This document shows, in pieces, positions 47,957 through 62,300 of a stretch of 64,000 nucleotides of DNA. The stretch's first letter is position 1; each line of letters starts with the position of its first letter. The position numbers were made by a program, and so were the translations under genes. This stretch comes from Callaeas wilsoni. Taxonomy: Eukaryota; Chordata; Aves; Passeriformes; Callaeidae. The stretch is from NCBI GenBank assembly GCA_013398955.1, contig VWPU01003224.1:124001-188000 (forward strand). Reading direction: 5' to 3'. The notes under the pieces are model-generated. The model was not told the DNA's origin and searched no databases. It worked only from the letters and a program-made list of their open reading frames with translations.

Positions 47957-48349
47957 CTTTCCTTTTCCTTTTCCTTTTCCTCTCCCTCCTCCTCCCCCCC
48001 TCTCCTCTCCTCTCCTCTCTCTTTCTTTTCCTTGTTTTTTTTTTTTTTTTTCTCTCTTTTCTTTTTTCCTCCTCCCTTCTTTTCTTCTTTTTTCTTTCCC
48101 CCTCCCCTCCCCCCCCCTCCCCCCCTCCCCTCTCTCTCCCCTCCCCCTCCCCTCCTCTCCTCTCCTCTCTCTTTCTTTTCCTTGTTTTTTTTTTTTTTTT
48201 TCTCTCTTTTCTTTTTTCCTCCTCCCTTCTTTTCTTCTTTTTTCTTTCCCCCTCCCCTCCCCCCCCCTCCCCCCCTCCCCTCTCTCTCCCCTCCCCCTCC
48301 CCTCCTCTCCTCTCCTCTCTCTTTCTTTTCCTTGTTTTATTTTTTTGTT
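47957..48349 (+). repeat. Polypyrimidine tract with a perfect 150-bp tandem duplication
   Basis: Almost 400 bases of C and T only on the plus strand, apart from single G bases in each cttg word and an A at 48339. It opens with (CCTTTT)n, then a C/T mix. Bases 48002-48188 are identical to 48152-48338 (187 bp), so the period is exactly 150 bp with about 2.25 copies. Each unit contains T17, long C-runs and CTCTC runs. Homopurine/homopyrimidine tracts of this kind can form intramolecular triplexes and are prone to slippage, unequal crossover and assembly error. The 180-codon plus frame (F, S, P, L only) and 146-codon minus frame (G, E, R, K only) are artefacts of composition. Confidence 0.97.
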
Positions 48350-51300
48350 TTTCAACCTCCTTGCACTTGTCGCCTCCTCATCATTTAGGGGCACAAAAGC
48401 CTCTTTCTACCTTTCCACTTCCTGCCACCAGAGGGGCTGCTGCATGTTGTTAAGTCACAGAAATACCAAACACTTCAGAGACATGATTAATGGCAATAGC
48501 TACTTTGCTTGATGGATTTTGACCCCCCAGCAGAAATCTGGCATCAATCATGTGGCTGAATTCCTCTCTGCTGCTAGATGATTTAGTATCCCATGTCCTG
48601 TGTTCTACAACTTCCATTTGGAGCTGAACAATTTCTCTGTCATTTTGGAAGTGTAGCAATAATTTCCACTCTGCTTTAGATTCCAAGGTGTTGGTAAGCC
48701 AGTGCTTTTAGGACACACTACAAAGGGGTTCATTAGAGCTATGAGAATAGGGAAGACACTCCATTAATTATCCTACAGCCAGTAATACACACTCTCCCCT
48801 CCAACCTCATTACAGACAAACCAGAATTTCTGTATAATTTCAGATATATGTGTGTTCTGTTTAGCATTTACTTGCAATTTTGAATAAAATCTTGTGTCGT
48901 GGTATAGAATTTTGAACTTTAGAATTACTGCTGAATTTCTATAGACAATATTTCCACACTAAAAACACGATATAAAAACTGCAGAATATGTACTAAAATA
49001 CATATATAATTGAAATCTCAAGCATAGAGAGATCCAAACATTTAACCATTATATTAATATGAATTCTGAGGATGCTAAGTAGGCTTCCATCTAATATTAG
49101 TATTATACTAATAAAGTTAATTAACCAGTTAATAAAATGTTGTAATAAACTGTAAGCAAGTTAATAAATAAAACTCAAACCAAGTGGAAAAAGTTTGACA
49201 GAAAATAGAAGCTAAGAAAAAGATTTGCCACCAGACTCCAGATAAGTATCTTGCAAGCTCAAATATTAGCAAAATTATTGTTCAAATACCTCTGAAACAC
49301 TGATGCAAATAGAGAGAATTAGTCATGAAGTGGCTTTGATCAGGCTCAAAGAACACATCTATGGGAAGTTGTGTCAGAAAATATGGGACTGAGTTCAACA
49401 ATTTACGGAACCACATTACTGTCTCTAATTCTCAGAATGTACAAATAATAAGCTGTCCTGACAATGTAACAGTTCATCCAAGCCAATTTTAAAATTGTGA
49501 CTATTGCAAAAAGTACATTAGTATCCCTTTCAGTCAGGAGATTTGCCTTACACTTCAGACCCTGAACTAAGCTAGGATTACTGCGGTAGCTAGTGTATTC
49601 TAGTTCTGGTTAAACTATTAAATTATTACCAGTCTAAATGAAGATCTCAGACATAACTATTTATATAACACAAATTATTTGACATTAAAAGAAAAAAAAA
49701 ACAAACCAAAAAATCAAGGAAATTCTCTAATTACGTTTTACTTACATCCTCCCTCTCTCTGCCCAATATACACACATGATACCTGATTTCCCAAGCATGA
49801 GCATGCCTATCTACATCTCCTAGCACGTGTAACTAAGTAGCCCTCTCACTCACCAGCACCTGTGAACCAACAGATCACTGCACCGTAGTTTGTTATCATA
49901 AAAAGACTCATTCTCTCTACTCTGAGGAAGCGTGGTGGAAGCCTTCGGGCCAGTGGGAAGTTCCCCTTGAGAGCTACAGCACTCATTAATCAAATCCTAT
50001 GCTGTGAAGGTGGCTAGGAGCTCTCTCCATCATCCACTTCATGCCAGTCCTTTGTCCCAAACCTATCCACTGTCCCACTGTCTCTGTTAGCACTGTGACT
50101 GTAGGAGAGACCTTTCTCACGCTGATTGCTCATAAATTAAATTTGGTAGTAGTTGCCACAGGACTGACTTTCTTGCAGTGTGTAAACTGATCTTTGGGCC
50201 AGAGTCAGTAGTCTTTTACTGTTGTATGTCCAGGGAGTAATTTTGAGGGACATACCAAAAATTAAAAAAATAAAACCTTTTCCCCAACTTAACCACTAAA
50301 CATTTCCTCTTTGGTAGGCATGTTATTAGTTTATTTCTTCTATTCTATCAATAGGAAATGCCATTTGGTGTGACTGTGTCATGCTTTGAACAGATGTACC
50401 GATGACATCATCCCCACTAGGTACTGAAACACCTTCAGCAGCAGGGGAATCCGACTGCCAAAGCAAGGCCCTTAGGTCTCCCATATAGTCTCCAAGATAC
50501 TGCTGTGTGCCTCTGAGAGAGTCCAGAAAGCTTTTAGAATGTAAACAATCTTCTTATTTACAGCAGATATGCTTGAACATTGGGTAAACCTATCGAAGCT
50601 CATGGATTCAAGGTTGTTCTACGCTCACTGGATCTAGTGTTTGCAGTTCCTCAGATGGATTTTCTCCAGACAGAAAATTACTCCTGTAGAGAAGTTCTTG
50701 AGTGACAGTGCACAGTAATTTAGTTCAGGGATTATAATTTGTGGTCCAGAAATTGCTGCAGGCATGAAATGATTCCTAAATAGTCCAAAACAAAATTATT
50801 AACAAATGCAATATTATTGTCAGTGACTAAAATTCATAGTGAAAAAGTCTGCATGAGAATAGTTTCAGAATCTGTAAATTGCAAAAGTTAGAAAAAATAT
50901 TTGTTCGTCGATGGGGACATTAACTCAGGAATGGAAGATCTGGGTTCTGCACTAACTTCAGAACACTGCACCTATAATTCTTATATCCTGGAGATCAGCT
51001 GTGGTTGTTAATTACTTATGCAATAAGAAGGAAAGCTGATTCTCTTCTCTTTCTGTTCAGAATGTGCCATTCTGTAGCCAGGAATGAATATGTCAAGAAA
51101 CCAGAAGAAGAACTAACACAAATGACATGACTCTGTCATACAAATTTTGGGATGATGAAATTTCAAAACTGTTGAGACACTGAATAAAAGATGGGAACAG
51201 TTGATATAGCACAAAATAAATTGTATTAGGGCCTCTAAACAGCATTATGCATTTCAAAATAGTACAGAATTTGTAAAGCATTCCAAGCCATATAAAGAAA

Positions 51301-53278
51301 AGGAATCAAAGCATTACATATTACAGATTAAATTATTTTGCATTAGTAAATGTGGTATAATCTGCAATATCGTGTAATCCTTCCAAACTTGCAAGAATAA
51401 GTTAGAAAACTGGAACTCCTGTTATCATCATTTGGTACATCTTTGCAAGGAATCTTGAGATGGGAAACAAAAGAGAAATTGATAAAAAATTGTATTTATG
51501 GGCTTGTGGAATGATCCTCCACAACTGGCAGATTGCTTTTTTACTATAGAAAAAACCTCTATGTCTCTATCTCAGTGATTTATCTAGTGATTGTGTGTTT
51601 GCTGGCTCACTAAAGTACCACCTATAATGCAGTACCTTCTACTAAAACAGTATTATTCCCCAGAACATATTTTTGTAACACAGTCTTTGTAAATATGTCA
51701 ATTTAGGTAAAAATAATTTTTCCTTATTTCTTTCAATTCATTGACATACTGCAATGTCTTTTTAGAAGTAATATACATTGAATTTTTACTATTTTGCTAG
51801 TATATCCTCCCAGAAAAATGCTTTTTGTAACTTTGAACACTTGATTACCAGAATTTTAGTAACTGACACTTCAGGCAAGAGCACTCTCCCTCCAAAGTCA
51901 CTGCATGAAAATTTGTTAAAGGATCTGTTTTCCGTTAATGAAATCAGTGCCTAAATTATTTATTTTCTTCCTGGCAACAAAGGGAAAATACAGATGAAAG
52001 GAATTAAGGTAGGATGTGAGTAAGGAACAGATTTAATACCAAGTGTTGTATAAAAACACAGACTCACAAGCGATAAAATCAGAACAGTCATCATTAGAGC
52101 AAAGTCTTCTGTCTGCACAGAGCACCAGCAGCCTGTGCAATCTGTTTCACACTGCTCTACCAGCAGGGCTCAATCTTGGCTCAGAAGAACCATCATCAAC
52201 TCAGACGGAATAAAGCTATTTCTGTGCAGCCCCTGGTCTGTCCAATGAGATTAGTAACAAGGGTGTCAGTGAGTACTTGTTGGAGTGGTAGCAATAGGGA
52301 CATCTGCTTCGAGCTGAATTGATGCCTACTGCACATCTTCATCTTGGGTGTGTTCTGGAACTCAACCAGTGACCTAAAACTGAAATACTCTTATAAAGAA
52401 GCATCTGCATCAGAGAGTTAAAAACTATTGGCAGCCAAGGAAAGTAAGACAACATGATGGAAAGAGAAAAACAAAACAAACAAGGTGCATTCTATTATAA
52501 AAAGGTTTCTTAGTATGTGATGTAGCCATCCATAGCTCACATGCACAGTAGGTAGAGGTCCATTATGATTATTAATAATAATTAATATTTTCCAAATTTA
52601 TAGTATAAAACAGGTCAATATATGAAAATAAAAGATATTATATACTTATGTTATTTACTATTATAGCCAGTTTTACTCCATTGCTCTTTATTTCAAATCT
52701 TGGGTAGTATTTTAGGCATATCTACTGAGCAACAGCAGGAAAATTTGATTTACATTTTTCTGTACATAAACTCATATAAATAAAACAGTGTGTTCTACAT
52801 CTGAGCTCATAAACTCTGAAAAGTAGGAAGCTATTAAGTTCCAACATAATACGTCACTGATACGGTTGTGAATTTGAGACTAGGATTGTCTTATTTTTAA
52901 CACCCTCAGAATGAAATCCAGAAGAACTCAGGCCTATATGGAGCTTATTAGCAAACTTTGTTATCAAAACATTGTTGGATTTCAATATGATTTGTAGTTT
53001 TTAATTCCCCTAGAAGAAGAAAACCATCACCTTTCTTGAGGATTTTGTACACTGAGAATATAATCAGTGCAAAATCTGGATATTATCTGTGTCCCACTTT
53101 TAATCACTTGCTGTGTTTTCAGTCATTTGACATATTTCAAAAAATCTCTTTATTTCTTTTTTATTACGGTTGTACTCCTCAGCCTTCTTTTACAACAATA
53201 ACTGTTGTCTAGCTATTTCTGCATTACACTCTTCTTTGTCCATCTTTGTTTTCAGAAATCAAATTAAAAAAATTATAA
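48350..53278. other. Unique non-coding sequence
   Basis: No gene recognised. The 49.8-50.6 kb and 52.05-52.4 kb parts are less A+T-rich but show no repeat landmarks or coding frames. Short A/T-runs occur throughout. Confidence 0.55.
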
Positions 53279-53281
53279 TGG

Positions 53282-53335
53282 AATATTGAACTTGAAGGGG
53301 ACTTCCAGGTCATGGGTCCCTTCCTCCTCTCTTCA
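53282..53335 (-). mobile_element. Possible CR1 3'-end scrap
   Basis: 'gaacttgaaggggacttcca' followed by 'ggtcatgggtcccttcc' resembles the antisense CR1 3' end (ggttggaagggacctc..ggtcat..gtccaaccc). It is very short and diverged; a chance match is possible. Confidence 0.3.
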
Positions 53336-56300
53336 CATTTAATCACTTAGCATAATTCACTTCATAAATTAACCCATTTCTTTCCTAGGCTTTTTTCTCT
53401 TTTGAGGGGGTTTCTTTTCTTTTGTTTAGGAGCCCGTTTCCTTCTTGGTTTGGTTTTGTTTCTAGTACTCCTTCTAAACACTTTCTCCAGGATTCATTCC
53501 TCAAGTCACACGCATACGTTCTCTGTCAAGGCTACATTGATTATGCATGGCTATTCTAAACCCATCTATTCTTGTGCCAATGTTGTCTATTAGCTAAATA
53601 ACTCTTTTATGCCCCTCGGGTTTACCACTGGTTTATTTGTAGGCAACAATTACATTCCCTCTCATCCTTAGTTTTTTCAGATAAAGCAAGTTATGTTCAT
53701 TTTGTGTCCTTTATTCTTCAAAAGGTCCCAGTAGTCCTCCTCCTTCTTAAAATAATTGGATAAGGTGAAGATACAATGATTGTCCCATATTTACGGGATA
53801 GCTTGAAGGATGCATAAGCATGTTGGTAGAACATTTTTGTTAATGGAAATAATGATTGGGACTTTGAATGACTGGATTATCCAATTATAGTTATTTGCTG
53901 ATGGACAAAATAATATTATATAAATAGTTGTAGAACGTGGGAGGTGGTCAGTTGGTATTGTAACATGGTAAATCATGACAATACTGTGCTCCTTTCATAG
54001 TTTTAATTTTCTGCAATGGATATTCACTATATATGAAACTTTTAATAGTTAACAGGGATATAAGTATTTTGTGAATTTAACCACTGTGTATGTTTATTTC
54101 ATGCAATGTAATTAAATATAATCCTTCTAGAAAGTTGTAGGAGCTGTGTAGTAACTCCAACAACTGAGAAACTACTGTGTAATTTGAATTATTTCTCAGA
54201 CCGTATATCTGTGCTGACAGGTAACTATTATGAGGAAGAAAATGATATATTACACGAAGTTTTCCTGAGAGTCTTTGTATATATTTCTTTATACCAAGGA
54301 CAGTTGCAATTTAATAGAGTGTTAAAAGACCATGTGGTGTGCCATTTGTCATGTAGCATTTTTATATAATCTAAGTTATAATTTCCTGCTTGGGCCCTAA
54401 TTAATCTAATAACCACTTCATTAACTTTTAGGAAAGCCTCACTCTAACTTAAGGTTAATTATTTAGCACTTTTGGCATCATTGCTACACTACTCACATAT
54501 GTGCTTATTTTTTGCTATTTATAATACCCACTTGTAAGTGAAAATTAATTAATGAATACAAAAATTTTGTACATCAGAAGTTGATTTTAAATATATGGGT
54601 TTTTTTTTTAATAATAAGAAAAGAAAGAAGAGACATAACTATGGCAAAGAGGATTTATTTATCTCTACATACAGTGAGGCTATCCTCAATGTAACCTTCC
54701 CTAGTCCCCTCAGCCTCCTTTCTCTGGCAAAGGACGGAACAGACACTGTTAAGGGGTAGTCACACTCTAGTGCATTCATCTGACATATTGAATGACTCAT
54801 GCACTCTCTGCAGCTTGTAAAATGATAGTTTGTAAAATCAGATGTATACATCTACAGTCTAAAGTAGGGGAAGATCACTCCCATCTAAGTTGTGTTTATC
54901 CTCACCATATCACATAAATTATATGTATATTCATACACATAATTATATAATTATACTTGATATACTTAATTACATCTGCAGCTAGTCAAATATTACAGAA
55001 AAAATATTTTTTATCAGCAAATGCTACCACTTTAAAAAAGAAACTTATTTTTTAATTAAATATATTGATAATTTATTTGGAATCCTTCCTTCCTTCCTTC
55101 CTTCTCAACTGTCTTTCCTCCTTCCATCCCTTCAGTTGCTCAGTTTAAAAAAATGTTTAATTGTATTGACTAACTTATTATTTTTCCTATTTTGACTTTT
55201 CATATGTATAGAAATACCTTTTCATAGATTTTTTTAATGTAATACAGAAACCCTTTCCATCGCACAAGAAACATTGAAAAAGGTCAGCATAAATGAAACA
55301 AACTAAACTAAGCATTTTTTTTATATTAAGATGCCGGGCTTATTTTGTTGTATTTTTTTTTCTTTCCCATTTGTAAGCAGAAAGCAACTAATTTTTAGCT
55401 CATAAAATTATCAGTAAAATAATATTTGCTAGCCTTAGTAATTTCCCTACTATGTGATCTGTTGTATGTCATTCAATTGTTTCATCTAAAGACAAACCTA
55501 AATCTACTGGATACAGGTCTTATTTGTATGCGAAATTTAAAATTTTGGTCTCTGAGCCATAGTGATTCTTGTGACTACTGAGGCTAATGGGACTTACAAA
55601 GCATTCTTTTTTATGGACATTTTAACAATTCTGCTTCGCTCTTAAAAATTAATAAAATCATGTGAATGTGCAGTACATATATATTGTGACTAAGTCAGCA
55701 AAAGCAGGGCAGGCAGAGTAGCTATGCCTCTCTTTCCAATCTGAACCATCTATCAAGTTGGCTTATGATTGATTTTCTCTAAAACTTTCTGCATTGCAGT
55801 GCTGTGGCAGCACTCTGTTTTTACAGCATCTTTTTTTTTTTATTGTGCCCCAGCTGGACTCAGAGGGCAATTCAGCAGCTGGTGCAAATTGTCATTCCTT
55901 CCCCTGATGGACAAGATAATGAGAATAGACATTGAGGATTTGTCCTTCAGACTTTGCCTCAGTATCTGAGGCTCAAATTTGCCATTCTAAAATAGCAAAA
56001 CATAATAATTCATGCTCCTCCATTCTCCACTCATATATTGACACTTAACTGAGGGTACTTTTAGATATCTAACTCCTCGTTTCTTTTTGAGTCTCAAGCT
56101 CCTAGTAAAACATCATTTTTCCAGGATGCATAAAGTTCGTTGTAATATTTTGTGTATGATTTGAAATAGTCAGACAGAAATACCTGTTTTGTTTCACACT
56201 GGATTAAACTGTTTTTACATTAATTAAGCAAAAGGGTTCTTGCTGTTTTATGATTTGTTTGCTTTGTCTTTTATATATAACACAAATTCTATCAATATTG

Positions 56301-57940
56301 CTACAAAATCCACAGTATTATATAGGTATTATCACTAAGAAAACTGAGTATATATTCATAGCTGGAGTGCACCTGAAGCATTCAGAGTAAATCACTTAAT
56401 GTTTGTGGGGTTTTGTGCTGTAAATCACAACATATCTAACTGCTTAATTTGCATCTACAGTATTTCAATCTCTAAATCTATTTAAAGTTGCAAGTAGTAA
56501 AACCCTTCCTTAGATGCTGTAAGGTACATGGGCCATCTGCATGGGACTGTCAGACCTAATACAAGACCTAGGGAACCCTCTGAAACAGCAGCCAGAACTT
56601 GGGCCGAAGGTTCTGGAAGAAAATCTAAACCTCAGCTACTTGTCTCTATGAGGTATATGTACGTGTCTGTGAGACTGCTGGGCAAAGAATTTTCAGGATA
56701 CAGGGAAAGAATTTAATGAGTTTAAATGTGTCACTATAATAGGTAGTGAAAGCTCAGTGTAGACAATTTAGGTGGATTGAATTTTACGTGCAGTTATTTG
56801 GTGTAATTTTGTTATTTAGGAAGTTGCAGTTGAAGCTGGTAAAGTGATATGTATGGAACTGTGCAAACTGCAGGTCAATATATGTTATAACAACTTTAAT
56901 TAAGCAATGTTTTTCATTTTGGGAATATATGTGGGGGAATATCTTACTTCTGCTGAATGCAATATAAACTTGTTTTTGACCTAAGGAAGATTGAGGGAAA
57001 TATCTCCAGGAATATACTCTTTCTGCTTTTCTTTCACAGAAAGATACATGCATTCCTAGAGATATACACACAACAAAACCCACACTAAATCATGTTTAAT
57101 ATCTAGGTGCACACACACTCTCAAACATTAAAGATCAATAAGAAAGTAAGAATTCATATTCATAACTACCTTGAACCTTGTAGTTTGTTTCATTCTGCAA
57201 TTAGCCTGCTTGCTATCACTTTGTGAGCAGAAGCAACCATTTCCATTCCTTCCATCCAATTTTTCCCACTGTCAAGTTGAAATATTTCCTCCTTTCCTAG
57301 ATGTAGACAGGGTATCTATTTGGTTGTCTATATAATCAACAATTTAAAATAGTTTACAGATGTACATCACAAGAGAAGACAGATGGCAGAAGCCAAGAAA
57401 TTCAAGTTCTGCAATTGAAATTGGAGCTTTTAACGACAAAAACTTGAATGTTTTGGCATTCTGGAGAGAATTAATTTCTTAAGTATTAATGACAAAAAAT
57501 TGAAATACTGGCAGCACACGGATTACCTCCTACTAGTGTCTTGTGATATCTTTTCATTCTAAATAATTTCAATTTGTGGAGGTTATGCAGAGAATATCAA
57601 ATGAGTAATATCTAATGGTTTTCAGAGCCACAGGACTTCTAATAAAAAGCAAATTCTCCTATACGTTACTTGACAGTGCAGACCAATATTTACAAAATGC
57701 CAGCTTCCATTTAGAACGAAATGATGACATATTCTTTGTAATTAGTCAAGTTTCAGCGCAAATATATGCAGCTTCATCCAGTTTCTGAGGCTGCAGGAGG
57801 CTTTGATTAGAAACTTGTCTGGTTAGCTAGCAGAAAATAAATTAAAAGACCAGAAATGGGTATGAATCCAAAATCAATTAATGCCCAAGGTAAACGAAAT
57901 AATACAGGCAATGCCTTAAATCAAAATATTATGGTCCAGG
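53336..57940. other. Unique non-coding sequence
   Basis: No gene recognised; the longest open frame is 99 codons (minus, 56784-57083) without motifs. Includes a (CCTT)n microsatellite at 55084-55104 and several short T-runs. Confidence 0.55.
55084..55104. repeat. (CCTT)5 microsatellite
   Basis: Five tetranucleotide units of CCTT without interruption, followed by a degenerate C/T-rich stretch to about 55135. Confidence 0.95.
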
Positions 57941-57944
57941 ACTG

Positions 57945-59300
57945 ATTAAAAACTCAGAAGGTCCAGAGCTGTTCTCAGGCTGCCAGGGGTGTCCTTGCCC
58001 ATGTAGAATGGAGCAGATCCCTGCCAGGAGCTGTGAGCTGCCACACAGCAGAGAGTGGGGTGACACTGAAGGTTACAGCACGGGGGTAACGGCACCTTGG
58101 GGGGGTATTACATCCTCAGGGATGATTGCTTGACACCATATGTATTAGTCAATATCATGTTGCTAATAAATTAGTAAATCACTTTGATTGTTATTTTATT
58201 TAAATTGTCTAGTTTTCTCCTGGAAGAGTGAATTACTCTATTACTTTATTACTTTTACTCTATTACTCTATTTACTATTATTACTTTACAGTCATAGACA
58301 GGAATAGGTGATGACACTGATTCTATGTTACTGCTATGGTAAATCCCATGTTCTATAAACTGCCAAAAAAGTGTCAAACTGATCGAATGATAAGGTTTTC
58401 TGAACTCTGTGTGAATGGATTTGCAATGGAAATCTATATCACATTGATGCTGAAACTCACCTCAGTGTAGTGTTTGCAAGGTCTCTGTCACCGGCCTACA
58501 GCCCAGCAATTTCTGCTGGTAGGTGATGTCACTGCTGAGAGCCCAGACAGAAAAGGGACTAAGGCCCCGTGCGACAGAGAATGCAAACTACTGGATTCCT
58601 CTCCAGACATGTGAAAGACAAGAAGATAGGAGCAATCAATTCATATTACTGAGGTGACATCATGCCTGATTGCCTTTTACAGTGCTCTATCAAGGCCATA
58701 CAGATGATGGTAGGACAGTGGATGTGATGTGTCCTAAATCTTGAAATATTTTCACGATCTTTGCCACAGCATTCTCTCTTGAACACCAAAGAGTTGTAAG
58801 TTATATCAGTGTACTGTCAGATGGGATGAAAATTGTCTGGACTGGCAGGTACAAGGGGTAAAACTCCGTGATTTGATATCCATTTGGTGACTGATAACAA
58901 GCAGAGTAGCACAGAATCAAGGCCTGGGCATATGTTGTTTAATATATGGCAGTCGAGATGACAACGTGCGCAGCAAACCTATGGATGATAACAGATATGG
59001 ATGTTATCACACGGAAGAGAATACACTGATCTGCCGGCCACCAGACCGCTTTCCTCATAAGAGAAATCTGATGACAAGTATTGGAAGTCCTGGAGCTATC
59101 AGGAAGGGCATGTGAGAACTTTAAGAACACAATGCCTATGAGAATGGTTTTGGAAGAATCCCAATGACTGATAAAGTTGAGGGGCTCTCTTGCCCCATCC
59201 TTTGAGAATACTTGCTGGACTAAAATTTCCCCAGAAGTCATCCTATAGGGTTTTTGTTTTGTTTTGTTAGTGACCCAATATTTATTTGGAGTGGAAGGCC
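57945..59300. other. Balanced-composition patch of unknown origin
   Basis: This 1.3-kb stretch is visibly less A+T-rich than its surroundings and contains several CpGs, rare elsewhere. One G-rich patch, 'gcacgggggtaacggcacc' near 58078, stands out. It holds a 74-codon plus-strand frame (58891-59112) overlapping a 139-codon minus-strand frame (58939-59358). I match neither to a protein family. It may be an old unrecognised repeat, a decayed gene piece or a regulatory element. A CTATTA-rich simple repeat lies at 58232-58288. Confidence 0.4.
58232..58288. repeat. (ATTACTCT/ATTACTTT)n degenerate repeat
   Basis: Seven to eight units of ATTACTyT-like sequence in tandem with small length changes. 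Minisatellite-like and imperfect. Confidence 0.8.
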
Positions 59301-62300
59301 AGGGGACCAAAACCCAGGAATTAATTAAGACACTAAATTTTAAGCAATAATGTCTCAATTTCCCCTCTTTCTCTTGGAATTACAGTAGAATCAATCCTGA
59401 TTCAAACATAGAAGAATGAAGAGCACAACTGGCCATGGCAGTGGACATAAATATTCCCCCCTTCTCCTTAGTTTTCTCTCTTCTGTTTTTCCTTGACCAA
59501 GTTTATATGACAGCAGTCAGACTAGAACCCTACAAGGCTCAAAAAGGTTTTCCCCTCCTTTTACAGCTACACAGAGGAAGATTGCCCAGAATGAGCCCTG
59601 TTCTCACACAGTTCTGGCTATAACCTTGTAAAGGATACTGGCAATTCCCCTCTATCAAGAGCAAACATACATAACAGCATAACAGTTTATGTTCTCCACA
59701 AGCAATATAAAAAATATGCCCATTTTGTGTCCTTTGTAGCATCTTATTATGATATGCAAATATAATTTTTTCTCTCTGGCTTCTCAGTGAAATGTATGGA
59801 AGTACACAGTAAGCAACACAGCTGTAGTAAAACAAAACACCAATTTAACCAACTGGCTCACCAAGCAGTGCAAAATTATTCTAATCCATTCCGTGAAGTT
59901 ATTTTCCCTTAGGAACAAGTACTGTTTAGAAGTTACACTGTATCTTCTGACAGTGAATTCCAGAAACTCACTGCCAATTACTGCAAATACTTTTGTTGAC
60001 CTACTTGGCAAGCCACTAGAGATCAAACTACACTTACAGCAAACAAGCCATAAAAAAAAAGGTTATTCTTCTCTTATCCGTCGTCTCAAGCTCCAATTCC
60101 TCTGCTAGCTAAATTGATGTTTACTTGGGTTGCATTAGGTTTACCTGGAGCAAATCCCTTTGTTCCACTGTTTGACAGTCCTCAATCGTACTAGGCTGTT
60201 CTGTTTTTTGCTCTTCCAAAGTGACTAGAAATATAAACACTTTGCAAGGACATCATCCTTCAGAGCAGACTAAAGCAAGGCACTCACAAGTGCCATAAAC
60301 ATTATAGTTCCATTTTGCTGTCTTGTGTTGTTGTTTAGACAATATTTTGTGTCATTTTAGCAGGAGTCTTAAAGTGACAGGATAGAAACAAATTTCTAAC
60401 CCTTCAATCAGTATTATCTATTTACTCATCTGGAATAAAATCTGTTTGTATAAGCATATAGTCTTTATATTTTACTAGAATTTGGTTTGGTTGGTTTTTT
60501 TTTTTTTTTTTTTTGAGTGCTGCAGCTTTGAAACATTTTTTCCCAGAAAAAAAAAAATCATAAAATACTTAGTATTTTTTAACACATTTTTAACAGCCAT
60601 AAAATTACAAAATATTAAATAGAGGAAAAATATTACTTCTGTGCCAAAGGCATTCCCTAAATCCTATTTCAGATAAAGTTTTTTATTTTGAAACTGCATT
60701 TTATTGAAACAAGTGAAAGATCATAGACAAGAGATGTCTGTTATAGTTGTTCAAGCTCTGCTGCAAATTTGATCCTAATTACTCATACAGTAGGGATTTT
60801 TTTTTTCAGTTGGAAGGTTGACCTAGAATAAAGAAAAATGCAAAACCCCCAAATGTTGGACATAAAATAAGAAAAAATATAAACAAATTGGTAAAATTTG
60901 CAAAATATCCACATGCTTGGAAAGCTCAAAGCAAATCAGAAAGTAAAAACAGTAACAACAGTTTAAAAAAAAAAATTCCACCTGTAGTGTAATTAAAAGT
61001 TTCAAAATATTTTTTTATTATTTTAAGTGCTGTTATGATTTTTACATTCCAGTGATAAATTTTACATTTGAAAATTCAGGGCTAGCAATTCAGATATAGG
61101 AAATATGTTAGAAGTTGGAGAGATTAAGGTAGAAGAGGGAAAGATCTATTGTGACATGGCTGAGAAAATGTTTTATAAGACAAATGTTTCAATGTTAATA
61201 TCTCCTATTTGCTATCTTCACAGTAAAACAATAAACGATGGCAAATCTGAAAATCTGGGGCAACCATCTCAGTCTCATTTGTAAAAAATGATACCAGAAT
61301 TTAATGCTGCTTAGTTTTTGTAGGGTTCAGATTTACTTCACATAACTTTCTAACATAACCTAAAATTTAAAAACTGGGGTGTGATTTTAATTATATCTTA
61401 ACTTCAATTTTACACTTATGAGGAGTCTGATCTTAACTGGACATTGTTTCCTTAAACAATTGCGAAATATTACCTCTATAAAGCAATCTGGGTCCTCGAA
61501 GAAGATCCCACAACAAAGGCTAGGATCTAAGTTAGACCAGAGAGGAGTTATTTGCTTGCCTGTGCCTGTTTCTTTTCTGCCTTTTTCTGTCTACACTTGA
61601 AGGAGCAAAGGGAAAACTTTACCCTTACTAAACAACATCTAAAAGGCTTGTTAGAAATTCTGTAGTACTTAAAATGACTGTAAGGGCATAAGTCATTGAA
61701 ATGAATGCTATTCAATATGCAGTGTGCCATAATGCTGGATAGCTAAATGTTATTGTCCCCTTATGTGGACTCTTTCTACAAAAAGAGAAGAATCACTTCC
61801 AAACGGGAGCTCATTCTATCCTAAGATAACTGAAATGGTACAATTCAGCATTTTGTGATGGGATAAATAATCTTCTGGAGTGCCTAGAAGTAAAGGCACT
61901 CCTAGGACTAACTTAACTTAGGCATGTAATTTTGTCTCATTTTGTAGACTGTGACACAAAACTACGGTAAAATTGCTTTCACTTTTGATATTCTAATACA
62001 AGTCTATAGAGTGGTATAGGATTAAGAGTGTCTAGTTGCCTGCAGGGAATAAGCTGCATGCAATATTATATGTGTTTTATTTTTGCTATGCCCTTATCCT
62101 CAGGTGACGAGGATGGGGGGTCACTTTTCTAAGAGTGATCTCAAAGTAGGAACCAACACAAAAATACCGTTGTATTTACATAAAATATGTGTAAGATTTA
62201 AAAAAAATATTTAGTAATAGAAAAAGGTTTATCTGCAAGGGAGCAAAGACTGAGTTTGTTGGGGTAGTAATCTGAGCTGAAATGCTGTACTTGAAAGAAA

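Noticed and set aside
47911..48453. 180-codon plus-strand and 146-codon minus-strand open frames
   Set aside because: They encode only F/S/P/L or G/E/R/K/M because the DNA is a pyrimidine tract; the frames repeat with the 150-bp tandem unit.
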